A stretch of 64,000 nt of DNA, from NCBI GenBank assembly GCA_030549775.1, contig CM060175.1, positions 68,415,245 through 68,479,244 on the forward strand, written 5' to 3'. The stretch comes from Tamarix chinensis. Taxonomy: Eukaryota > Streptophyta > Magnoliopsida > Caryophyllales > Tamaricaceae. Under the pieces are notes generated by a model. The model was not told where the DNA came from. It ran no database searches and worked only from the letters and a program-made list of their open reading frames with translations. Both the position numbers and the translations under genes were made by a program. Numbering within the stretch: the stretch's first letter is position 1; each line of letters begins with the position of its first letter. Below are positions 23,001 to 36,224 of this stretch, piece by piece.

Positions 23001-25419
23001 CTGGTCTTAGTGTCTGAGATAAAGATGTAAACCCACAGTACCCTGTGATTTTTGCAGCTGTCCCTGAATGGTTTGCGGCAGGAGCATTTGGTTTGGTGAC
23101 AGTTTTCACCTTACTTCTCCGTAATGTCCCTGCATTACAATCAAATTTGCTGTATGCACCTTTTCTCTCATATTTTAAGTTCATTTTCATCTTCGTGGTT
23201 GGACAATGGTTTCCTTCAATCTGGATTCTGGCAAAAATACTTCTGCATCTTCTAAGTTTGTCGAGCTTAAGTTGGCTTGTTTAGCAATTTTTTTTTTTTA
23301 TCTTGATATTCCAAAAACCTTATATTAGCTTGTTTTTAGGATAAACAAGTTTTGTAAACTATTTGTGTAGTGTGCCCTCACTCTATCAAAGGGATGGAAG
23401 GGAAAAGGTCTTTTGGGTGATATCTGATTTCCCTGTGCTGCTGTGATAAGCTACTAAAGCCCTAGCTTTTGCTATCAACCCTATGGGAAAGAGGACTTGT
23501 TAATACTTTTGAGTAATTATTTCATTTTCACAATTCAGATCAACTTTTGATAATCTTGACCTGCTGAAGAATGGGCTTCCTGGTGCCCTTGTGACTGCAC
23601 TTATTTTAGGTGCTCAGGAACTTGGCCACTATGTAGCTGCACAGGATTGCGGAGTAAAGCTTGGCGTACCATACTTTGTTCCTAGTTGGCAGGTGAGATG
23701 TGGCATAATAAACCTTATCAACTAACTCCTCTGTGAATCCTATCTGGTATGACAAAAGCTTCTCGACATTGGTGATAGTTGTGTGATAGTCATTTAGATT
23801 TCCTTATTTGAATCCAGTGGGATCTTTCTGGATCACACAGATTAGATGGTTGATATCCTGAATTCTATGGCTGAAACTTATCCGGTGCTTTTCCTGTTTG
23901 GCTCATATTGTATGTTGCAGCAAGAATTCAACCTGTTCTGTCTTGAGGACGACACTCTCTATCATTTGTCATGTTCTGCTGAAGACATGCTGCTGTAGTG
24001 GTTAGAACTGACTAGATATATTCATATTTGAACATAAAACTGATAATAGAAGGAGAAAGCTGGGAACGCTGTGACTCAGTCATACAGTTGCCATTCATAT
24101 TATCTAAGTTGCTCATGTTAGTAAATGACCTTTGGTACTACTTCACTTTTCTACAAAAAAATGTTAATTACCTTTATTTTTGTGCAATTTATTCCAACTT
24201 TTAATCCAAAAAGGTGATCAATATTTCTTATATGAACTTGATATCCCAGCATGATATTAATCTTGAGCTTATTGCTGTAGCTTCTTCCATAGACAAAACT
24301 CTCTAAGGTCCTTGAACTCTTCTGGAGCTGCAGGTTTAGTATGCAACTAAAAATTTTGAATTTACAGTCCGACTAGCATGCTATTACCCACCTCAAATGA
24401 TTGGGGGGGGGGGATGGCAATATGACATGCTCCTATAACTAAAATGCTATCCTCTACTTATGATTGTGTGGGAATGCCTAAAGTAATCTTTGGTGGCAGA
24501 TAGGCTCTTTCGGTGCCATTACGAGGATTGTGAATATTGTACCTAAGCGCAACGATCTTCTAAAGATTGCTGTGGCGGGACCATTGGCTGGCTTCAGTTT
24601 GGGTCTCACCCTCTTCCTGTTGGGATTCGTCTTGCCGCCTAGTGATGATATTGGTATTATTGTAGACGCATCTGTATTTCACGAGTCATTTCTGGCAGGC
24701 GGTATTGGTAAGCATTCTAACCCAAAACATACTACTTTTTAAATAAAACAGAGAGAAAAAAAAAAGAGAAAATTTACCGATATTTATGTGGTTGCTTGAA
24801 ATATTATGGAGTGATCCTACGTTCTTGAGTATAATAGTTCAAGTTTGGTTTTCTGTTTATCCGATCACTTTTGTCTCGCAAATTTGCTCCAGCCAAGCTA
24901 TTACTTGGGGATGTTCTCAAAGAAGGAACTCCAGTCTCGGTAAACCCTCTGGTAATATGGGCATGGGCCGGACTCCTAATTAATGCCATCAACAGCATCC
25001 CAGCAGGAGAGCTTGATGGTGGCCGCATTGCCTTTGCCATGTGGGGAAGAAAGGTATGCTTGTAATGCTTTGTTGAACAGGATTATCAGAAGATGAGGAA
25101 GTAGGAAACACCCAGACCGTAAAAACCTTTTAGTATAAAGTTATCTTAATGATTGTTACTTGCTTGACAGGCCTCGTCTCGACTTAGTGCTGTCTCAATT
25201 GGACTTCTTGGACTGTCAGCACTGTTCAGCGACGTTGCCTTTTACTGGGTTGTTTTAATCTTCTTCTTACAAAGGGGTCCAATTGCTCCGCTTTCAGAGG
25301 AAATAACAGATCCTGATGACAAGTCAATTGCCCTCGGTATTACCGTATTGCTGGTCGGTCTTCTCATTTGCTTACCCTACCCTTTCATGTTCTCTAATGA
25401 GGCGATGACCACGTTCTAG
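20075..25419 (+). CDS. EGY2: EGY2-like chloroplast site-2-protease family protein; zinc motif altered
   Basis: Thirteen GT-AG exons were read by matching the EGY2 family: 20075-20232, 20338-20421, 21121-21198, 21291-21386, 21829-21879, 22001-22111, 22550-22624, 22751-22856, 23058-23151, 23539-23692, 24500-24707, 24893-25053 and 25171-25419. EGY2 is a membrane metalloprotease of the S2P family in chloroplasts. The order seen is a transit-peptide-like N-terminus, an acidic region, LEVASGSPLPGV, the family GNLR box (FKGNLRGG), VPEWFAAGAFG, and then about six membrane segments, with LDGG as the third zinc-ligand motif. Two oddities stand out. The HExxH motif reads QELGH (Gln codon 23615-23617, about residue 311). 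Also, the summed exons are 1,625 nt, one base short; adding one A to the run at 20406-20412 restores phase and gives 541 residues. The start ATG at 20075 was chosen from family similarity (MSCSSAYRGNF). Membership is clear; activity is doubtful. Confidence 0.9.
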
Positions 25420-26368
25420 AGATACTGGCTGTGATGCTTCAACCACTGCTGGCTCTCAAACGATGTTGGATATCCGTGCTTATGCTCGAGAGACAGATAG
25501 GAGACGATTGGGTCTTTTGAGTGCTGATGCAGCAAAGGACGTACGCTCAGAACATTAGCAGTTTAGTACCATACAAGTAAATATTTGCTCGAGGATTTTG
25601 ATGCCTCCTCACCCCTTGTTCTTTTGCGGGTTTTTTTTTTCATATTTAAGAATCCTCTTGTCCTTTTAGACGCAGATGGTGACAATCTTTCCATGTACTC
25701 CTGGTTACAAATCCCTGTTTTTTACACTCAGGCATGAGAATACAAGAGACATTAAGCTTCTTTTCTTATTAAATCTTGGTTCATCTGCATTCCTTTTATT
25801 GCTTATAAGATTTAATTATGGCATGAACCATGATATAAACTCAATAAAAATCATGAATTCACACAGAACACATCTATTATTATGTGCAAAAAATCTTAGT
25901 CACATGATTCGTCTATTATATTTGTAGTTTATTTGAATATATATTTGTTTTATGTAAATAGACTTACCTTCAGTTATTGATCAAATATTGCAATACTGAA
26001 AAGGCCGAATTGAATTGTCAATGAACAAAATGTGACAGCTCTATTGATGTGCATTCTTGATGGAAATACAGAAACAAGGACCTTCTCTATAATTTTCTCA
26101 ATCATTTGCTTGATTTGGATGGAGGAATTTACACAACTTTCTTTTCTTGTCACATAAGTGTGTGTTTATGTAGAGGAGACAAAAAAAGAACGCTTGTGTA
26201 TGTTGAAGGGTAACCAACAAGTGTCTGACCCTTTTAGTCATATAACATGTTTAAAACTCAAAACAAATATATATTCACTAATTAGGTCTTATAGGATACA
26301 ATCAATATTTTGTCTAATTACTGCCCTCCTCTCTCTTAACTTAGGGTTTCGGTGAGAGATGGATTTCT
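25420..26368. other. EGY2-like 3' region and spacer
   Basis: Likely 3' untranslated sequence, followed by AT-rich spacer. AATAAA at 25843-25848 is a plausible polyadenylation signal, 424 bases after the stop. No further gene is visible. The right edge (about 26340-26368, ending with an ATG) may be the 5' end of the LINE whose ORF1 remnant resumes at 30032. Confidence 0.5.
25843..25848 (+). terminator. Possible polyadenylation signal, EGY2-like gene
   Basis: AATAAA in the plus strand downstream of the EGY2-like stop. Plant signals are loose, so this is only a candidate. Confidence 0.35.
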
Positions 26369-29300
26369 TGTAATACCCCAAAATTTTATAACCCTTGTTT
26401 TGGAGTGTTTAACTTTTTATTCAAAATATAATTCTAAAACCTCAATTTAATTACTTATTATTAACATTTAACCTATAAGCCAGATAAATTCTTAAACAAT
26501 TACCCTAATTTTTTTTTTATCATTTTGCTTTTTTATTAAATGTACCCTAAACCCATACATCTTTTCTTAGTTTATTTTCTTAACTAGTTATTCTAACTTA
26601 ACCAAGGTAAACCTAAAATAGAAATAAAGTAATTCTAAACTACTATTCTACTCCTAGCCTAATCTAGCCCCTCTATTGTGCTAATTTTTCCTCCTCCAAA
26701 CACTCCCCCTATCTCCCTCATATTATCACACTTAGTCAAAAACCCATGGTCACAACCTCACCTTCCTTTTTGTCGAACTATCACACCACCCCAATTGACT
26801 ATATATCTACCCCTCCTCCTCTCCTTCCCTTCCACAATTTTTTGTTCTAGCAACCCTGCCCTCCATTCATCCATTTCTTCTCCAATTAGCCTCTTCCCGG
26901 TCGTCATTTCCCCCCAAAATTGAGCAACACCACCCTTCACCATCCACCATTACCACTCAAGCCCCCTTTCTCCCTTCCTTTCTTCTCCTACTTCCCTTTC
27001 TTCTTTTTCCTTTTTCTCTACCACTGCACACACACCTCCTTTTCTTTCACATTCTTCTTCCTTCTGTCCCTTTTCTGGTTATGTGCATCACACGACCGTG
27101 CACCAACCCTCGTACAACCATGCAAGCGCTTACACAACCATGCCCTTTTTATAAAACCTTATCCCAACCATCCCACTAGCTATGCCACCCTCACCTGATC
27201 TTCTCCATACCCTTCACCACCATATCCCTTATGCAAAAAGAACCACCCTCATCTCCCCTATTGCACCGACCTCTACAGTTTCCCACTGCCTAACCATGTT
27301 GCAGCCTCATGCTACCACTTGCAACTTGAGCTGCCCTCACAACCATTAGCATTCCCTGGTGTTTGCCTCACCTCCTTTGACCACCCTCCTCATGCTACCC
27401 CCTTGCTACATTTTCCAACACCACCCAGCCATCCTCCACCTCGCCTAGCACCAATAACCATCACCTTATCTCCCTTCCTCTCTCACATGCAACCACTATC
27501 TTTCCCTTCTCCCCTGCCTATGCTACACAACCTCCTTGAGCTTATGCCCCTTTATTGCATGACTAACTTACACATCCTAGCGTTTTTTGCATGAGTAGCA
27601 CACATTGGGAGGCCTTGGTTGAGTGAGTCCACTGTCCTCTTGGAATGGTTTTATTTTGGTTTAAGTGTTGCATTTTGGATGATATGATTAATGTTTTTTT
27701 TGGAAAAATATGTTGATTTGTGGAACCTAATAATTTTTAGGAGGTTAGCTGTATTTTGTGCTTTTGCTGAAAATTGGATAATCCATATAATCTATTAAAA
27801 TATCAGACATCACATGATAGCACATTAGAATTTTGATGTGTAAATCATGTTAAGCATGTTCATTAAATCGTAATTCATATATTCTAGCACAATAACATTT
27901 TGATATATAAATCATGTGAAGCATGTTTGTTACATTATAATCCCTATACTCTACTAAAATGTTAGATATCACATGATAACACATTAGGATTTTGATGCAT
28001 AAACCATGTTGAGCATATGTATTACATTATAATCCATATACTCTTTTAAAATGTCAGGTATCACATGATACTACATTAGGATTTTGATGTATAATTCATA
28101 TTATGCATGTTAGTTACATTATAATAATGTTAGCATGAAATTCTATAAAATGGAGCATGTAACTTGCATAAAGTATTATTTATAGAAAAACAAGTTAAAA
28201 TGGGTTTAATTTCAAAAATAAATTATGCATGTTATGTATGTCTAATATAATAAGTTGAGCATGATTAGGTATATTTTTAGCATGATTATTACTATTATAT
28301 GCACTGGGGGTATTTTGATCTTGTTGAGTGTATCATGGTATTTATTTTAATAATCATGTATAATATGTATCAGTTATTGTTAAGTCTGGGGCATGCGATT
28401 TGATATTTTAGAAATACATGTTAAGATTCTATGTGTTAAAGCATGTGTAAGGACAGAATAATCATTTATTAGGTCTAATAATTTATTTTCATGCTACATA
28501 TTTTAAGTATTGGTGTTTAAAATGGACGATAATGTGGTAATTATGGTCTCAAGGGCATTTTGGTCATTTTCTACGTAATGCGCCTAAATGTATATAATTA
28601 AACCTATAATGGCCTTAGTAGATTATTGTGTTGACTTTAGTGTTGACCTTGTTTATGGTTATCTCAATAATTGGAAACAAGTTATAAATTGCTAAGTATA
28701 TAAATTAGATATATTTATGTATTGTGTGATATCTTGGTCCCATTAATAAAATATTAATATTTAAAGTGAAAGACCTTGGTATTGGGAATGATGACTCTTT
28801 AGGAGCCGTTATTCTAAAGACATGGTTTAGCTAATGGTTGGTTATGAATTTTTGTTGGTATGCTTTAGTGCCCTAACCAGTCTATATATCGTACTCTATT
28901 TAGCTCCACGAGCTTATAGTGTATGCAAACTTATGGATTAAGTATTATTGTTGGTAGGATATTATGCTACTTTCATGAGCTAATGCGACCAGTGTACCTT
29001 AATGTCATTAGGTTGATAATCGGTTAGATATAATGTTACCTTTATGTGCTGGTATGATAGTAGTACCTTGGTTTATTCTGATTAATATGATATCCTCTCA
29101 AGTAAATAAAGTAAAAATAATTATTCTTGGTTCTTATGATTGTTGGGTTAGTTTGGTAGTAGCCTTCATGCTTACTTATAGTTCGAGAATAGCATTGGTG
29201 CCTACTTGTGGTTCGGTGGTAGCATTTGTGCCTACCTATGGTAAGTAGCTGCCTTTGAGTCTTACCTGTGGTGTTATGGAATTTATGGGTGTTGATTTTG

Positions 29301-30031
29301 AGATATGATATATATTGTGAATGTTATGGTTATTAGGATGAGATTGGTCATAATCATTACTTTAGAGAGCATCCATTAGATACTTGGTTGGTAAGTTTTA
29401 TTATGTTCTAAATGAATGAGCATGAGTAGTATATGGCTTTGGTGACAATTGCTTATCTAATTTGATTATTGTGTTTTAGTCATCATATGTATACTTCAAT
29501 ATTTTATATCATGTCTTGCTGTGATACCTTATATATGTTTAATGTAAGATTTTTCATGTTAGTTTTGTATAATGGGTTACTCAGTATTGTTATACAGATG
29601 GGTTTTGTTTAATTGGTTTATGCTTATTTAATCGATAATCGTCTTTATAGATTAACTTGTGAGATCAATTTGAAGGTTGTTGTTGTAGGTTGAGAGTTAA
29701 GACTATCTGATATCTTATTCAGTGTTATTGATAGGGATATCCTTGGACTCTTATGCCCTTTTGTATTTTCTTTCACTTGAATTTTGTAACTACAAGCCAT
29801 TATTTTATCATAAAGATACTAATATGCTTTGTTCTCTTTATACTATTTCTTATGCTTATGTAATTAATTTAAGTGAAGTGACATTTTTAGCCTTAACACT
29901 TGATATGAGAATGGTAGATGAAACCAGACTTATGCCAGGTGTAGTGGTAACACCCAGTGTTTTTACTAATTTAGTTTTTGTAATTAAATTTTTAAATAAA
30001 ATTTCTAAGTCTTAAAAATGGGGATGTTACA
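26369..30031 (+). mobile_element. Solo LTR, copy D (3,663 bp), a related family
   Basis: It starts TGTAATACCCCAAAATTTTA and ends AAAATGGGGATGTTACA. Near the 3' end it repeats the layout of copies A-C: TTTAGCCTTAACACTTGATA, then GTGGTAACACCC, then about 80 bases to the end. The order is AT-rich, pyrimidine-rich (about 26650-27560), then AT-rich. No gag or pol sequence adjoins. The flanks TTTCT (26364-26368) and CTTAT (30032-30036) match at only three of five positions, so the duplication is decayed or the ends are slightly off. LINE sequence appears on the right side and possibly on the left. Confidence 0.7.
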
Positions 30032-31311
30032 CTTATAGCATTGAGATTATGCGATTCCTTTTCTTTCTAAACCAATATTTCATTCTCTCCTTCATATACG
30101 GTGGTTTGGGATTTGGTCATGATTTTTGGGGTGAAATCATGGAGTGTGATCTTGTCCAAGAATGCAATAACCTTCCAATAACAAAGGCAAAAAATTAGAG
30201 AGACATGATTGCCAGTGATATTGAGGAGAATAGTGACAAGGGTTGGTTGGAGCAAACTTTGGTTGGAAAGCTTCATATGGATAAAGCCTTTAACTTTCAA
30301 GCCTTACGTAACACCCTACTAATTGTATGGGAAATTAGTAGAGATATGGTGATAAAGGAAATTGAACCACTTTTTTCTAGGAGTGGGGATTGAATTTGTA
30401 CGTTAGAGAGAGACAAAATGGGTGCTTGATAATGGCATCTGACAATTTGACTGTCACCTACCACTTCAAGTAGTGAAGTGGGATGTTCAGTTGTTGCACA
30501 TGATATTCAATTCAGCCCCATTTATGTCCTCCCCTTTAACAAGAGATCAAAGATTCCTGACATTTTTATTGGGAACCAAATAAGGGAATTATTGGACAAA
30601 GACAAAGATACCACACCGGATGGAGTAAGGTGATGTGGATCCAGGTTCAAATTCAGATTCATAAACCCTTATAGACTACCTTAAAGATCAAACTCTCTCA
30701 AGGAGTGTTAATGGTGATTATAATCAAATATAAGAAGCTTCCAAATCTTTTTGTGTTTGTGGCATGATTAGGATTCTTTATAAGGATTGTAAGTGGTTTG
30801 AGGAGGGTGCATAAACTGGAGAAAGGACAACTTTGTGTCATGGTTGTGTGCTTCTCCTATGAAATGTAGGGTAAGGATCTTCATTTTGGAGCATATAGAC
30901 ATGGGTGAGGAAGGAAATCACTTAGTTTGGAGTTCTCAAACAATATTCCCACAATTTTGGGGCGGAAGGTGAAGCATCATCTGGCACATGTTATAACCAC
31001 TCTCCTAATCTTAGCCATGCACATCCTAAAGACCACAACATGCAGAATGGAATGTAAGTGAATCAAAGGCCTAGGGTAAAAAAGTTGAATCTCAACAAGT
31101 TTGATGAGGAAGGCTTGATGGAGGAAAGGGTTGAACTTGGTAAGGACTCAATAACTAATATTGAGAAGGGGAAGGTTACTATGGTATTTAAAGAAAGTAC
31201 AATAAGTACACATATGTCGTTTGAGTTAGGACTAGGTGGAGTAAGAGGACAAATAGAGGGAACATGGAAGCACACATTGTGTGCAAAGGCAATGATTGGT
31301 GTAAAGGTGAT
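30032..31311 (+). pseudogene. LINE ORF1 (DUF4283 and zinc knuckle), decayed
   Basis: Plus-strand frames show LVGKLHMDKAFNFQALRNTL (about 30259-30318), ending REIEPLF-like, which is the start of DUF4283 in plant L1-type LINEs. YKKLPNLFVF and a zinc-knuckle remnant follow near 30730-30800, and the tail runs to 31311. Many stops are present. The solo LTR at 31312-36219 separates it from the ORF2 remnant. ORF1 proteins bind LINE RNA. Confidence 0.7.
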
Positions 31312-32699
31312 TTAAATACCCAGAAAATCCTAATTTCTATTATTTATTATTAAATAAGATTTTATTTTGAAAGTTAATCAAATAATTTACTTTTATTAAA
31401 ATAAAAGGAGGTTAATTAGGGCAAATCAAGAAGAAATTTATAAGTGTTTTAAATATGAGGAATTGTGGTATTTTAAGCTAATTAAATATTTTATTTTAGA
31501 ATTTAATTAAATAAATTACTTTATTTAAATTAAGAAGGATAAATAGTTTCAAATTAATATAAACTTTATAAATAATTTAATTGGAGAAAATTAGAGTGTT
31601 TTGTTAATTAAAATAGAATTTAAGAAAATTCTTTCAAAAATTCCTAAATTAACCTAAAAATAGAATTTAATTATTATTTTAATATTTATATTTTATTAAA
31701 CATCCCAAATTACCCAAATTATACTAATCAAGATAACCACTAATTTTCCTTCTTTTTCCTTTTTCTTTTTCTCCTTTTTCCTTTTCTCTCCTTTCCTTCT
31801 CTTTTTTTTTTTCTATTCCCCCCAACCTGGGCCGCCTGTTGGCCCAACTCCCCCTTCCCTTGTGCGACCCAGCCTCCTGCGCCACTTCTCCCCCTCTCCT
31901 GGCCGGTTCGACCTTTTTCTTTCTTCCTTTCTTTTCTCCTGGACCGCCGGTCCACCCCTCCCTCCACTTCATCTTCAACCTTTGGTCACTACCCCCCGAA
32001 ATCAACGCCGGAAAGCCTGCAACACCCACACCACTACACCGGCCATTCCTCCCCTCTCCTCCTCGTTGTCTCCCTTGCAAATTCAACCAACCATTCCTCT
32101 CTTCCCCCCTGCACGCAATCTCCCTCTCTCCCCAACAAAACACGGTCTGCACCTGCAGACCTCTACGCCGGCCATTCTTACCGGACATCAACCATACCCC
32201 TAACCCCCCTACTCTCCCACGCCTCCTTGTCGTTTTCCCTTCCCGATTGGCTTATAAATAGCCTCGAAGGCTGCCTTAATCGGGTTCGGAATTTGGAACC
32301 CAGAAAACCAAAACCGCAAGCCGCCCCTCCTTTAGCTAGTCGTTCCTCCGCCGTCGGCCGCCCTTGCCGCCCGTTTCGGCCACCAAAATTCTCCCTACAC
32401 CTCCCTCTACACAACCCAACCACCAGCTTCCCCTGCCTTACCCTGCACAAGCCGCCCCGGCCGTGCGAAGTTGCCTCCCCGAACAGCCCATTCAACCTCC
32501 TACTCTACCTTCGTGCCGCCAGCGCCGCCCATACCCCCCAAAACAACCAGGGGATCCTGCCCTGCCACCCTACACCTCCATTTTCCCCTACTGCCCTCTC
32601 CCCTAGCCTCCACATCCACCTCTCCCATTTCTTCCTTCCTCCACCGCCAGCACCACCACCCAGCCAGGTTGCCCCAACTCCTTGAACCCTAAATCTTGA

Positions 32700-32888
32700 A
32701 TAATAAAAGTGATTAATGATTCTAATATTATTAACTATTATTATTAGTGTTATTATGATTATTATTAACATTATTATTATTATTATTACTATTATTATTA
32801 TTACTACCACTATTATTACTATTAGGTCCTAACATTTATCCCTAAGAACTTCTAATTAAGGGTATTAATTAATACTAAGACCTTGTTG

Positions 32889-32930
<42 letters not shown>

Positions 32931-33019
32931 CACTATTACCATTACTAATATTACTATTATCACTATTGTTATTATTATTATTACTATTATCATTATTATT
33001 ATTGTTGTTGTTGTTGTTG

Positions 33020-33086
<67 letters not shown>

Positions 33087-33228
33087 GTTTATTACTTTAA
33101 CTATGACTAACATCATTATTATCTCTATTATTATTATTTTAGTATTTTTACTATTATTAGTATTATTACTATTATTATTACTATCACTATCGTTATTATT
33201 ATTAACATGGTTATGGCGGTCATTGTTG

Positions 33229-33260
<32 letters not shown>

Positions 33261-33288
33261 GTTCTTACTCTTAGTATTATTATTATTA

Positions 33289-33322
<34 letters not shown>

Positions 33323-33497
33323 TACTACTACTACTATCGTTATATTTACCATATTTATTACTTTAACTATTATTACCATCATTATTATCCTTATTATCAT
33401 TATTATTTAATATTATTACTTTTAGTATTCTTATTATTATATATTTGCATTATTACTATTATTATTATTATCATTATTGTTGTTGTTGTTGTTACTA

Positions 33498-33564
<67 letters not shown>

Positions 33565-33860
33565 CATGATCATGGTTGTTGTTATTATTATTATTACCAT
33601 CATTATTATTATTATCACTAATACTACTACGATTTCAATTATTATTATCATGATCATGGTTGTTGTTATTATTATTATTACCATCATTATTATTATTATC
33701 ACTAATACTACTACGATTTCAATTATTATTATCATCATTATTATCATTATAACCATTATTATTATTATTATTATTAGTATTAGTATTAGTATTATTAGTA
33801 TTATTAATATTCTTATTATTATTATTAGTATTATTAATAATATTGTTATTAGTAATATTA
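32700..33860. repeat. ATT/ATC trinucleotide tract in LTR copy C
   Basis: About 1,150 bases of ATT/ATC/GTT-type trinucleotides, interrupted once at about 32824-32885. It contains a recent tandem duplication at 33563-33730. Open frames inside it are translations of the tract. Confidence 0.9.
33563..33730. repeat. 84-bp tandem duplication
   Basis: Two essentially identical 84-bp units (33563-33646 and 33647-33730), each starting ATCATGATCATGGTTG and containing ACTACTACGATTTC. Copy B has a single diverged equivalent near 14905-14990, so the duplication arose after the copies separated. Confidence 0.85.
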
Positions 33861-35200
33861 AAACCCTTACTTTAATGCTATGGATTTTACTAAGACTTAC
33901 TTTGATTAGTGGTCATTTGTTTAACTACCTTAGGAATAATAATAACCCTACCTTCTAATTATAAACTACTATTATTAATATTAGCCTTAGTATTAGGTAA
34001 TGATAGGGGTAAGATAGGAAAATTTTGGTAATTCCGGTAGAGGGAGATTGACCCTTAGTATTTCCCTCTTATAGGTGAATCGGGTCAAGCCTTAGGAGGC
34101 GTAGGAGCGTGCTCCAAGCCCGGCGCCGATTTAGGTAAGGACGTAACTAAGGTCACCTATGTGCTATGTGTTTTACTTGTCTAGATGCCTTGTACGGTTT
34201 ATATGTTGTATTCTATATGTTATCTATTTTTTTGTGTAGCGCATCGTGGAACTGAGGTATGTTCTCGTGCTCTTGTCTAGTATGTACTAATATGGATATA
34301 CTGCAATGTGATGTGATGTGACCCTTAGGACATGCATGCTAGGTTATTTGATGAGGTGTTGTGGAATGGGGCATGAAAAAGAAAAATGAGAGATTAAAAT
34401 AACAAAGGGGAAGTAAGTTGGCTAACGTAGGTAGGGATGACCTAGGTAATCTGTGATCCGTAAATGGACGAGAAAAGGGGGAATTGAATAAAATGGAAGA
34501 GTGGGAGAAACTAAGGTTATATGGGAGAACTAGGGTTTGCATGGAAATCTTAGGGTTTGGCATGGTAGAGATCAAGGGGTTTGCATGGGGAGGTTAAGGT
34601 CCGCATGGGGGTGAACCTTACGTATGGAAAGTTACTTTGGGATGTGGGGAAGGTAATGGAAGGTTTGTTTGGGAGTCTAGAGGCTCGAGGTGAAAAATAG
34701 TTCACAGGATAATATAAGGGTACATAGGGACCGACTAGGGTTTGGGGAGGAAACCCTAATTTGAGGAGGTGGAAAAAGAAAAAGAAAATAATAAAAATAA
34801 ACGAGGAGGAGCGATGTATGAGGTGAGAGTTGAGCTTGAGGGTCATGATACGTGGGGCGTTAAAATAGTATGGGTTATGGGAGTCAGAGAAGGAAGGGCC
34901 ACATAGGCCCAGATTAGGGTTTCTGGTGAAAACCCTAGGGTAAGGTAGTGAGTAGACCTTGGGGTATAAGGTGGTGGGCTCTGACCCACACACTTAGAAG
35001 TTGGGTTTCCGGTGTGAGAAAATGGAAGGGAAGGATGTCGAGGCAGGTTAGGAGGTGCAGAAGTCTCAAGATATGGGGCAGGCTCTCCTGGGAGGATAAG
35101 GGCGGATATAGTTAGTCATGCATGTCAAGGGTGAAAACCTTTTGAATAAGATACGTTAAGACACTAATCACTTACAGAGAAAGATGTTGAGCCGGACCCA

Positions 35201-35523
35201 GACCGGTCCACCGGCGAATAATAGTGGCAGGGTATGTTACCCTCGTGACCGGTCCACCGGCTATGATAGTGGCAGGGCATGTGCCCTCATGACTGTTCCA
35301 CCAGCTATAATAGTGGGGGATTCCGTGCTCAACAAACCAATCATAATAATGATAAGACGTGGGAAAGATACGAATATTTACAGTGGAACACCTTGTGAGT
35401 CGGCGCCAGACCGATCCACCAGCAAATAATAGTGGCAGGGTATGTTACCCTCGTCACCGGTCCACCGGCTATAATAGTGGCAGGGCATGGCCCTCGTGAC
35501 CGTTCCACCGGCTATAATAGTGG
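35201..35523 (+). repeat. Six-copy palindromic array in LTR copy C
   Basis: Six copies of the CCACCGG..ATAATAGTGG unit begin near 35208, 35254, 35298, 35415, 35463 and 35505. The spacing matches copies A and B. Confidence 0.85.
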
Positions 35524-36224
35524 GGTTCCCGCACTCATACGGATTGATAAAGACTATGATGTGAATTGATTATAATTATTAGAGATCTAAATAGAAAGTT
35601 ATCTGGTTCATAACCGGTATTGTTTATCTATGTTATTGCATGTCATCTACTTAATTATGCCATGTATCTCTGTGTATGTGGGCCTTAGTGCGTCTGTTAC
35701 CTTACTCAGTATGTAGCGTACTGATCACCCGTTTCATGGGTGCTGCTTATTCTCACGAGCAAAAGACCCGTCTGAGTTTGTGCAGGTAGGGGGCGATGTC
35801 TTCAATGCCTACGATGCTTACGAGGCATCGGGTAGGGCTGAGAGTTGAGTCTGGACCTAGCTTGGGGGTCGAGAGTGACGTGGCTAGAGTTCATCCTCCG
35901 TTTTGTTCTCTGTATTATCGTATTGTGTTTTGTTCCGCTGTATTATGTCCTCTGACATTTGGTACTTTAAAACTGTACTTTGGATTATAACTTTTGACTT
36001 TCGCACTCTGATTCTATATGACTTGTACTTTATTAAGTGACTCGTATTTGATGTTATTCTTATTTAGCCTTAGCACTTAGTATCGGGTCGGTAGGAGTGA
36101 ACTGATCTGGTACTAAGTGTGGTGGTAATGCCCCCAAATTTATATTTTTATCTGTTCGTTTCCGCTAAACTCTTTTAAATTAAACGAAATTTTTCAGTAG
36201 TAAATTTGGGGGTGTTACAGTGAT

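Larger units (their letters stand above)
31312..36219 (+). mobile_element. Long solo LTR, copy C (4,908 bp)
   Basis: It is homologous to copy B along its whole length. The first two bases are TT in place of TG, followed by AAATACCCAGAAAATCC; the end is GGGGGTGTTACA. A perfect 5-bp duplication GTGAT flanks it (31307-31311 and 36220-36224). It is about 1 kb longer than copy B, because the C/T-rich block (31740-32690) and the trinucleotide tract are longer. No internal retrotransposon domain remains. It was inserted into a plus-strand LINE between ORF1 and ORF2. Confidence 0.9.

Noticed and set aside
22891..23190. A 99-codon minus-strand frame
   Set aside because: It is antisense to EGY2-like exon 9 and its flanking introns.
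26369..30031. Perfect target-site duplication for LTR copy D
   Set aside because: The flanks TTTCT and CTTAT do not match, so I kept the LTR call but not the duplication.
31058..31315. An independent 85-codon gene on the plus strand
   Set aside because: It lies at the end of the LINE ORF1 relic and runs into the solo LTR; no separate function is indicated.
31724..32692. Overlapping Pro/Ser-rich frames on plus and Arg/Gly-rich frames on minus
   Set aside because: The sequence is the C/T-rich block of solo LTR copy C. Low complexity keeps stops away in several frames, and there is no domain or homologous frame in copy B.
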